Shown in pieces: positions 46,210 to 54,396 of a stretch of 64,000 nt of DNA (its first letter is position 1; every line of letters begins with the position of its first letter). Location of the stretch: assembly GCF_030272615.1 (NCBI RefSeq), contig NC_081407.1, positions 316,042,456 through 316,106,455 of the forward strand. Direction: 5' to 3'. The DNA is from Cryptomeria japonica. Lineage: Eukaryota; Streptophyta; Pinopsida; Cupressales; Cupressaceae. A program made the position numbers and the translations under genes. The notes beneath the pieces are model-generated. The model searched no databases. It worked only from the letters and a program-made list of their open reading frames with translations, and was not told the DNA's origin.

Positions 46210-46299
46210 AATATATATGGAATATAACTTAAAGTATAAGAAAGAGAAAAGAGAAGAGGAAATGTCACTTATACTTAAATGTTATATTCCATATATATT
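46210..46299. repeat. long inverted repeat in the Tat leader
   Basis: Left arm 46210-46240 and right arm 46268-46299 are near-perfect reverse complements (AATATATATGGAATATAAC... against ...GTTATATTCCATATATATT), with a purine-rich loop of about 27 bases. In RNA this would be a stable hairpin some 400 nt after the 5' LTR. Confidence 0.8.
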
Positions 46300-46370
46300 C
46301 TGCCTCCCACAAGCCTAAGAAAAATAATTTTATCAATTACAAGGCCTCTTTTTACAACGTTCTGTTACAA

Positions 46371-46615
46371 TAGCGTTAGTCTGTGTGAAAACAGAAGCGC
46401 TACTTTAACACAAACGCGCTAAAATATTACAAAAGCGCTAAAAGAAAAGATTTTTACAACAATACAAAAGCGCTAATATAAATACAAAAGCGCTAATTCA
46501 TGAACAAAAGCGCCAAAATACTGGCAAAAGCACTAATTCTTTGACAATAGCGCTATTGTAAGAACAAAAGCACTAAAAGACAAAAAGCAATAGTGCTAAA
46601 ACGCGACAAAAGCGC
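46371..46615 (-). promoter_or_regulatory. AGCGCTTTTG motif array in the 5' leader of the Tat element
   Basis: On the plus strand CAAAAGCGCT and variants (five exact AGCGCT cores; others CAAAAGCGCC, CAAAAGCACT, CAATAGTGCT). Read in the element's direction this is AGCGCTTTTG, matching the array upstream of the PMD ORF. It lies about 100-340 bases downstream of the 5' LTR. Confidence 0.6.
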
Positions 46616-46691
46616 CAAAGCGTGACCTGTGTGTCAAGTTCAACATTCAAACATGTTAGTTGGGTTAAAAAATATTGTTTTTTAGGTGCTT

Positions 46692-46712
46692 GGATTCACG
46701 TCGGGTTCACCA
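46692..46712 (-). other. primer-binding site of the Tat element
   Basis: On the minus strand TGGTGAACCCGACGTGAA begins two bases after the 5' LTR. It is not the initiator-Met type; I cannot name the tRNA with confidence. Confidence 0.75.
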
Positions 46713-46714
46713 AA

Positions 46715-48177
46715 TGATGCTCTGCAAAAAGGATCAGGTTAGTCAATGATAACACAACACAAATAAGAAGAAAAGCCAAGTTGTTAGTGTTAGAAATCAT
46801 AAACCAAACACTTTCCTACACAAGCATATCAAAAGAGATAACAAAGGCATGATAGAATGTCTAACTAGGAAGGTAAATACGATGAGGCATCTCCAAATGT
46901 CTCCTAACATGCTCTTGGCTTCTTCTCCCTTGTTCCTCTCCTCTCCAAGTTCCAAAATAGTGTAGCTCTCAGCAGCTTTTTGCACTATGGATGCTTATGG
47001 AGGATTGAGATTGTAGTATTGAGCTTTGAATGTGAAATAAAAAGCTAATGCTATGCTATTGATGCTAAAATGATATATTTTAACCAAAATAACAAGGTAT
47101 TAGATGATTATGCTAAAAATGCTCTCTAAAATGTCTATAGCTTAGATGCATACAAGTTTTCAGGATCTGGATTATGAAGAAATGGGCTCTATTTATAGGA
47201 AAAATGGAGCAATGGATGGTTGAGATTGAAAGATTCAATCAAGGGTTGAGTTTGAAAGTTGGGGATCCATGTGCACAATTGGCACCAATAAAATGGTGAC
47301 AAGTGTCAACATAGGGTTGGGTTGAGAAAAAAAGGTTGGAGGCATTAAAGGCCTGAGAAGACCTCATGGTTATCTAAAGGCTAAGGGTCAAGTCTAAGTT
47401 AAGCTTACCCACTGGATTAAGAGTTAATTCAAGGATAAACCTTTGTGCAAATGTTTAAGGGATAATCATGGTCAAAGCATTAATGGCCTGATGAGACCCT
47501 TGGGTTGGATAGAGGTTGAGTCAAAACAAATGTTTTAACCATGTGGGAAGGTTTGAATTAACCATTAATGGTTATTGGAGACTTTGGGGATTAAGTGGTT
47601 GAAGGTTGAAAGCCTTTAAAGGTTATCAAAGACTTTGAGCCATTTAGTGGTTGAAGACTTGAAGCCTTTAATGGTTATCAAAGACTTTGAGGTTTTGAGA
47701 AGTGACTTCCCTTTGCTTAGGGATGTGACAAAGTTTAGAAGATGGATTAGGCTAATTAGGAAGGGGTTGGAAGAATCTAGAAGGGGATTAGATTTTGCAA
47801 GTGGATTTGGTGGGTGAGGGAAAATAGGATTTTATTAAAATAAAAATTCATTTATTTCAATAAATGTGTGCAAGTTGCATTTGTAGACAAATGCAAGTGG
47901 GGTGGGGATAATGATTTAAATAAATGTTTTATTTAATTTATTTAAAAGAGGAAAAGGGGATTCTAATTAAATAAATAGATTTTATTTATTTAATTGATTG
48001 TGAATTTGATTTAATGATTTAATTAAAATAAATTGAATAATTTATTTAATTAATGGAAGAATGTTTGGGGATGAATTAATTAAATATTAATTTAATTAAT
48101 TTGATGGCTAGTGGATTTTTAATCAAATAAATAGCGAATATTTATTTAATTAAGCTGGACAGATTTATGTGACTACA
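46715..48177 (-). repeat. Tat element 5' LTR
   Basis: Plus-strand limits TGATGCTCT...GTGACTACA, exactly the same length as the other LTR (1,463 bp). TATA box CCTATAAATAG on the minus strand at 47189-47199. Confidence 0.94.
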
Positions 48178-50087
48178 GGTTCATTAACTAGGTTTCCTTC
48201 ATCATCAAACACTTCACCCAATTTTGTTATTGCCGGTTCTTGCTCAACCTTCCTGTTGGCTTCAGCCACTCTATGCATCTTAAGAGCTTCAATAGCAAGA
48301 GTGTGTGTATTCTTGAGCACTTCTTAACCCTTCCCTTCCAGTCACAAGAGTCTTCTTCTTCTCATGAAGAAGAGGCCTTTGTATTTATTCATAACTTCAA
48401 ACATTTCTGAATTTGATATGCCAGGAAACTGTTCAGCAAAAACTTTCTCTCTCATTTCACGTTCCTACTCTATGGCAATGCACCATTTATTATCTAAGGA
48501 ATTATACAAAGAATTCAGTGTCTCAGATCTAATTTCTGAAGGCGACCGATCATTAACACATAAATACTGAATGATTTCTTTTTCAATTGCTTCCTTTTCA
48601 TCATCATTAAAGTCATCAAAACAATCAATCAATTCGTTCAGCACTTTTCTCATAATATTTTTGATGGTTCTTTGACAATGTGTCAAAGGTTTGTAGGAAG
48701 AAATGTCAATATTTACCGGTGCCGATGATGCCGGTTCATTCTTTGTCTTTTTCTTTGCTTGTCTTGTCTTCTTAGGTTTTTCCTCAGACACAGTTTCTTC
48801 TGAGTCTGAGGAGTTATTCCTTGTCTTCTTCTTTCTCTCGAAGACTTTGGTAGGTGCCACTACTGGTTTCTTCTTTGCAGGTGACCGCTTGGTCACTTTG
48901 GGACTAGCTACAGTAACCGGTGCCGATGCCGAAGGCACTGCCTTTCCTTTCTTTTCAGGGGATTCTTCAACCGATGCAACCCTTTCCAGATAGGTGTTGG
49001 TTCTCTTTGCCTTGGGATCTAGGGGTGAGGCAATTAGGGTAGAGGCATACTCATCCAACATATCATACATCACCTCATAGCCCATAGGCTCCACTTCTTC
49101 TTGTCTAGGCTCAACGACCTCCATTATGCATTGATCAACTTTGATGATAAAGGAGATATCATCTTCATACTTCTTGACTATGTCACTGGATATCCTCATC
49201 CTTAGGCTCATCTTACTTCTGAACTCATCAAAGTACTTGTTCAGAATATTAGGGTAACCGGTTCTAACTGCTTGCAGACTTTCTTTGATATGCTTGGTAA
49301 CCGATTGGTCTATAGACCACTGAATGTCTCCCACTCCTAGGAAGTAACCTTGGAAGTAGAAAAATAGTCCTACTAGAAGTTGTCCAAACTTGAATTTTAA
49401 TACATTATCCTATTTGATTGATTTCAGATTCAATAGGAGTTGCCTTTGCATACCGGTGCAGAGGTCAAATGATGCATCTTCCTTGATCATCCGGTAAGCT
49501 GCATTTATCACTGCAACAGATACAAAGTTAATTCTACTGGCTAAGAACGTTCGGTATCCAATCACCATGCATGCATATTTCACAAGGTCATCCTTGATGG
49601 AATTAACAATCATTCTTCGTGAGTCACTCACTAAACCGGTGAGCTTGGACATTTTTGTCTTGCTGACCTTCCTTAGGGCTGGCACTTCCCCTGTATTGCA
49701 GAAACTGGTGATGGCATGAATAGCTTGTGGAGTGATATCATGCGTTCTCTCCAGGTACATCTTGTCACCATGAACTATTCTCATAATGATTCTAATGTGG
49801 TCACCTGTGAAATCCTCCAAGAAGTAAAACACATTGTGAAGTTTCTTCTTCTCCAAAATGTTATACTCTCGTTTGATCTTTTTATCCTTCCCATAGAATA
49901 GACCTAGCTACGAATGGATCACAAGAGACCCTAGGTCTTTGATTTTGCAGTCTATATAATCTGAAATCCCTTCTTCTACTATAACCCCAACCGATACTTG
50001 TGACAAAGCATTAAATTTTGATTTTCTTTGAATGAAGTCCATAGAATCGACAGTTGCACTAGAATTATCATGCGATGCGGAAGCCAT
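48178..50087 (-). pseudogene. ORF2 of element D, N-terminal part (right of the Tat insertion)
   Basis: Starts at ATG 50087 (MASASHDN), matched to MASKSASG in element C. The frame is constant to about 48370 with stops at 49908, near 49857-49900 (possible), 49410, near 49335-49400 (possible) and 48465. Blocks shared with C: DYIDCKIKDLG, KFGQLLVGLFFYF, VKKYEDDISFIIKVDQC, EVVEPR, EPMGYEV; a Lys/Ser-rich linker with KKKTRNNSSDSEE; then the VLNELIDCFDDF helix block. The middle (49856-49410) includes RIVHGDKMYLERTHDITPQ and LTGLVSDSRRMIV. A frame disturbance lies near 48340-48370. It is interrupted by the Tat element at 48178. Family unknown; no enzyme signature. Confidence 0.75.
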
Positions 50088-50533
50088 GACAAAACAGAAA
50101 GCTCGAGAAATACCTTTCAAAAATCGAGAATTTAGGGCTTTGCAAATTCCACTTCTCCTTCCACTTCGTCGGTTGCTGAATCATCAGTTTGAGTTCTTCT
50201 CTTGACCGTTTGATATTTGCTTCTAAATCTCCTTCAAGGTTTCTAAAATTTCTTTGAATCACAGCACAAATCACTTTTTCGTCGCTCTACACTTGAAAAC
50301 CTTCTTCGCTTTGAAAAATGATAGTGAGAAATGATTTGAAAATTCCTTTTAAACATATTCCTCACCTACCATAATTAATGCTCCACCATTAGGGCATAAA
50401 CCCTAATTTGCCTTTTACAGCTTCCGGTCTTTCGCCAAATGACAGGTATCGTATACCGGTTAAGTTCTTTTACCAGTGTAAACTGGGGGTTTGAAACATT
50501 TTGCCGTTTGCTCCCCCTAAGCTTTTTTGATGC
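50088..50533 (-). other. gag-ORF2 spacer of element D
   Basis: It contains a purine tract on the minus strand (GCTTAGGGGGAGC, near 50510-50522) just after gag, a TATA-like TTTAAAAGG near 50345, and a purine-rich leader before the ORF2 ATG. The layout looks like a separate transcription or translation start for ORF2, but that is inference. Confidence 0.45.
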
Positions 50534-51811
50534 TTAGTTTGCCAGTTCCGATATTTCCACACTAGGTGCAAAAACCGGTTCTTCTTGTAACACCACTGGT
50601 TTCTTCTTCCAGGTTTTGTTCATATCCACTTGAACAGTGTCAATATCAATCTTTCCTTCCGGAGTGACCGGTATATCATTAGATATGTTGTTTCTTGATC
50701 TATATAATCTGGCAATGTGACCCAGTTTGTTGCAATGATAGCAGACCATTCCAGGTGCTCTCCAAGGTCCATTATTCATGTTATCGTTCTTCCTCCTGCA
50801 TGTCGCAGCAGTGTGACCATGATTATGACAAATCAAACAGTTTTCTCTCCATTCGGTTGCAACTTCATAGCCACCATTTCTTGACTGATGTTTGAAGGCA
50901 TTAAACCGGTTGTGATTCCGGTTCACAAAAGGTTCAGGACCTACTCCTTGAGTCCTCTGAGGATATCTTCCAGTGTTGTTCATAACAGACCTGCATTCAG
51001 ATGCTCTATGCCCAAACTTTTTGCATGCATAACAGTTACCATTGAATTTATAGGATCTAGGCTTATCATTTAGAAAATAAGGAAAATTATTGTAAGCCTT
51101 ACTCCTACACACATTTGCAGTATGTCCTTCTTTAAGACAGTTAAAGCAAATAGGTTTAAACTTTTGCTTACCTTTATCCTTTGATGCCAGTTGTTTCTTT
51201 GATGCTCCAGAATTTGTACCAGAGGTCTCATCTTCCTCATGACTGGAATAACCAAGTCCATCAGTATTCTTGACAAGTTTGGCAGATTCAAGCTTTTGCT
51301 CTAGCTTGACAGTACTCTTGTTGAACTTAGCAAGTATTTCCTTTGACTCGGAGAGTTCTTTGGAAATAGCAGCATTTGTTTTCATCAAGTTTTTATTTTC
51401 AGAGATGGCAATGTTTAGTTCTCCTTGCATGTCTTCCTTTTCCACTTTGCTCGCATGGAGTTGAGTAGTTAGGGCACTGATCTCTTGCTTCAGCTTGGAT
51501 TTTTCATGATCTTTGTCTTTGACCAGATCTTCAGCTTTCCTCCGGTTCTCAAGCTCTTGGCACATTTGGATAGTCAGTCCTTCCAATTCTTTTCTCAAAT
51601 TGGAATTGGATTCATTCATCTTTTCTATTTCTTGAATCAGGGCTTCCATGTCCACTTCATCAGAAGAACTATTTTCAGATAGCTCCATCAACTTTTTAGC
51701 ATGTTCTCTCCTCTTTGCTTGAGATGCCTTATATTTGACCATAAGATCATCATAGGCTTGCTCAGACTGAGTGAGCCGATGAGTAAGTTCCCTCAATGTG
51801 TATTCCCCCAT
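50534..51811 (-). CDS. gag: element D Gag: coiled coil with four zinc knuckles, intact
   Basis: An uninterrupted frame of 425 codons from ATG 51811 (MGEYTLREL). The frame is open four codons further upstream, but no ATG lies there. Residues 1-185 are heptad-rich coiled coil (YTLRELTHRLTQ, LRKELEGLTIQ, KLKQEISALTTQL). An acidic Ser-rich linker follows, then CCHC knuckles at about 222-235 (CFNCLKEGHTANVC), 260-273 (CYACKKFGHRASEC), 325-338 (CLICHNHGHTAATC) and 357-370 (CYHCNKLGHIARLY, last Cys lost). It would be the structural Gag that packages element RNA. A canonical copia Gag has one knuckle; four is unusual and is shared with element C. It is the only intact long coding frame in the window, though its element lacks pol. 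Confidence 0.85.
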   Translation of the reverse strand: MGEYTLRELTHRLTQSEQAYDDLMVKYKASQAKRREHAKKLMELSENSSSDEVDMEALIQEIEKMNESNSNLRKELEGLTIQMCQELENRRKAEDLVKDKDHEKSKLKQEISALTTQLHASKVEKEDMQGELNIAISENKNLMKTNAAISKELSESKEILAKFNKSTVKLEQKLESAKLVKNTDGLGYSSHEEDETSGTNSGASKKQLASKDKGKQKFKPICFNCLKEGHTANVCRSKAYNNFPYFLNDKPRSYKFNGNCYACKKFGHRASECRSVMNNTGRYPQRTQGVGPEPFVNRNHNRFNAFKHQSRNGGYEVATEWRENCLICHNHGHTAATCRRKNDNMNNGPWRAPGMVCYHCNKLGHIARLYRSRNNISNDIPVTPEGKIDIDTVQVDMNKTWKKKPVVLQEEPVFAPSVEISELAN

Positions 51812-51847
51812 ATCTCTTTCCAAGTGGTTAAACTTATAGAAAGGTTG

Positions 51848-51859
51848 ACTCTGATACCA
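51848..51859 (-). other. primer-binding site of element D
   Basis: On the minus strand TGGTATCAGAGT, initiator tRNA-Met type with one change at the last base, two bases after the 5' LTR. Confidence 0.9.
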
Positions 51860-51861
51860 AT

Positions 51862-53013
51862 TGATGAATACTAAGAGGGGGGGGTGAATTAGTATGCCAA
51901 AAATCTTTGCACTTAAACACTTTGCTAGACTAATAGTAAACTAGTAAAACAGTTTAGCAAACAAATCGGTTAGCACACATGCAAACCAAATAGCAAATAA
52001 TGCATTCACCCACAAAAGCACAAACACCACAACACAAGAGATTTTGATGTGGAAACCCAAATGGGAAAAACCATGGTGAGATGGAACTCACAAGTAACTA
52101 TCTGCAGAATAGGAACCAGACTGGTTAAGGTCAGATCGGTTAAGGTCATACAATGTTCTTTACCAGAATAGATCCTGTTAGCAATCTCAAACTCTTTTAG
52201 GAGATAAGTTCGATTAAAGACTACCTTGCTAGAGGATTTTAGATCCACAGATGTGAACCACCTTGTTAGAAGATTTACAAAAGGCTTTTGGGCCTACCTG
52301 GTTAAGGGCTACAAACTTGTTGAAGATGTGAGTAATCAACAAGTGAGTAATCTAGCAAATAGCACAGATTGCTTGGTTAGATCCTTGATAGCTCGTTCCT
52401 AATGCATTCCACTTCAATCTTCTACACATTCATACTCTCTCTAACTCCTCAACCACCTTAAACCCTAGCAACAACATCAACAACAGCAACAACAACCTAA
52501 AACCCTAGACATGATGTCCTTATAAAGGAATCTGATTTCATGTCGATCCACTAGGATTACATTACAATTTCCTAGGTTCAATGCATCTAGACATATTTTG
52601 TAACATGACACAAAAAGCACTGTTAAAGTGTCGACACCGTCAAACAATCGGTGGATGGTAACTCATCACGAAATGTCGGTTGGTAACTCATCACAGAGTA
52701 TTACCAGTTCATACAAAATATCGGTTCAAGCAAAATATTGGTTGCCGGTTTGACAAAATGAAGACTGGGAAATATGTGTTCTGTCGCTTTGATCCTTGGT
52801 ACCACTTGAGATCCTCGAACTGCTTGGGGTCAACATACCACTTCAGATCGGTAATCACTTTCTGCAAAACACCAATAGTCTAAGGACTATAATGCATCAT
52901 ACCGGTTGGAACATGTACCAGTTGAGCTTTTAGCTTATACATACAAAAATGATCTCAATGCAAGTATGTGTCCATCAATGACAATCACAACATAATCATT
53001 AAAAATGCCAACA
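51862..53013 (-). repeat. element D 5' LTR
   Basis: Plus-strand limits TGATGAATAC...TGCCAACA; 1,152 bp against 1,141 bp for the other copy. It carries the TTTATAAGGACATC box near 52515-52527 and a G/C-run beside the PBS end. It differs from the left copy by small indels and many point changes. Confidence 0.92.
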
Positions 53014-54396
53014 GCATTCTCTTGCATGTCAAGAGTACTAATGATATGGCTCAAGTATAAAAATATTCATCATCTAGGACTCATAAAGATATTCATTTGT
53101 AGTTTTAGTTTTCTTATCTTCATCCTCCACTTCTACAACTTTTGCATATTCCTATAACATTTTCACTTCTTCACCTATGAGCTCAACTCCCTTGTATTTT
53201 TGCATTTGTAGCAGCTCATCAAAAGAAATGCAACCAATCTAAAACTTTGGGATGTATGAAAGTGAAAGAATTAAAATGTACAATTTCCTATAACCTCATG
53301 CTAAACAAGGTATAAAATATTGAGGGGAACCTACAACTATGATATTAAATCCATAAAATATTTCAGCCTTTAGAAGAATTTGAATGTTTTCCCTCTATGA
53401 TTAACGATCCTAAATGAATGTTTTTCCATAAAATATTGAGAGGAAAATACAATCATGAAGGATTAAGTTAGAACTATAGGAAAATGACACGATTTCTCTT
53501 GGAATAGAATTTTTCTTAGGATTAACGATCATAAATGCTTTATGTTGTAAATTACATCATTTTCCTTATCTTCCCCTTTAGAACACTTTCTAATATGATA
53601 GGAATATTTTAGAGACATAGTAGGAAACATTAAATTTGGATGGTTGACATATGTTGGGTTGTAATCGACATGTTCATCCACCTTTTCCATAAGAGATATT
53701 GTTGAGATAACCTCAACAACTTCATTTTGTGATTCCAATCTTCCAACAAAGGGTTGTCCTACACATTCTCTGTTTTATTTTAAAAAACAACAAGTTCTTC
53801 CACTGAAACCTTTGAAACAATTGTCTAATAATCTTCTTGTTCCATATTTTCTTGTAAATTTTTCCCTTTCTTCTTCACTTCATTATTCTTGGGTTGAAAT
53901 ATATAATCATTTGAAATTATATTAAGATCTTTTGTCAAAGAAATTTTTACCTCCAACTTGTTGGGTACAACCTTTTTTTTCTTCCTTATTGATCTACTCA
54001 GAGACATCTTGTGGCTCTACCTTCAACTATTCTTCATGTTACCTAATTTTTGTAGCATTATTCAGCTAATCTTCTTCCTTTCTCCTTCTCATGTAGTATT
54101 GGTCAAAAGGTATTATAAATTTATGATATCTTCAGGTTCACCTTGAAAATTCTTGAAGATTCAAATTACCTCTCCTTCTTGAGTCATTTATTTCTCTATA
54201 AACTCTACATATTCATTAAATTTATGGGCTTACTTAACTTATATATTTAATCAAATATTCATCATATTTGCCAAAGATTTTGGATGCTAAACTATCATTG
54301 ACCCTACTCTTGAAAAAATATTTGAAGGAGCCTCTCATGATCTATAGCTCAAAGCCCTCTAGGTTGGCAATATCTTGCCTTTGATACTATTATAAT
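53014..54396 (-). pseudogene. possible relic of an old LTR element, interrupted by D
   Basis: Low-grade evidence only. On the minus strand short open stretches have coding-like, Lys/Glu-rich content (for example around 53040-53220, 53529-53738 and 53825-54007). At about 54370-54396 a degenerate PBS-like word (TAGTATCAAAGG) follows what could be an LTR end (GGGTCATTATAA). No pol motif was found. It may equally be ordinary decayed repeat DNA. Confidence 0.25.

Larger units (their letters stand above)
43734..46691 (-). other. 5' leader of the Tat element
   Basis: About 3 kb between PBS and gag with no recognised protein. It contains an AGCGCT motif array and a strong inverted repeat near its 5' end (see separate entries). 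Short ORFs such as 44201-44599 have no motif. Leaders this long are usual in Tat elements and may hold packaging or translation signals. Confidence 0.65.
29928..48177 (-). mobile_element. Tat-type Ty3/gypsy element, 18,250 bp, minus strand, with antisense PMD ORF
   Basis: The LTRs are both 1,463 bp and nearly identical by eye (roughly a dozen differences). A PBS lies two bases from the right LTR, a PPT lies against the left LTR, and the 5 bp TSD is GGTTC. On the minus strand the order is 5' LTR, 3 kb leader, gag, protease, RT, RNase H, second RNase H, INT, spacer, then an opposite-strand PMD ORF before the 3' LTR. Dual RNase H and an extra antisense ORF are known traits of Tat-lineage elements. 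All coding units carry stops although the LTRs look young, which suggests mobilisation in trans. Confidence 0.93.
27117..53013 (-). mobile_element. element D: copia-derived gag + ORF2 element on the minus strand, containing a nested Tat element
   Basis: Two LTRs (27117-28257 and 51862-53013; minus-strand ends TGTTGG...TTCATCA), an initiator-Met PBS beside the right LTR, gag, then ORF2, then PPTs beside the left LTR. Without the 18,250 bp Tat insertion and its duplicated 5 bp target the element is about 7.6 kb. No pol domain is found. The flanks share only GCA (left TTGCA, right GCATT), so the target duplication is not clean. The LTRs differ visibly more than those of the nested Tat element, as expected for an older host element. 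Confidence 0.88.
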
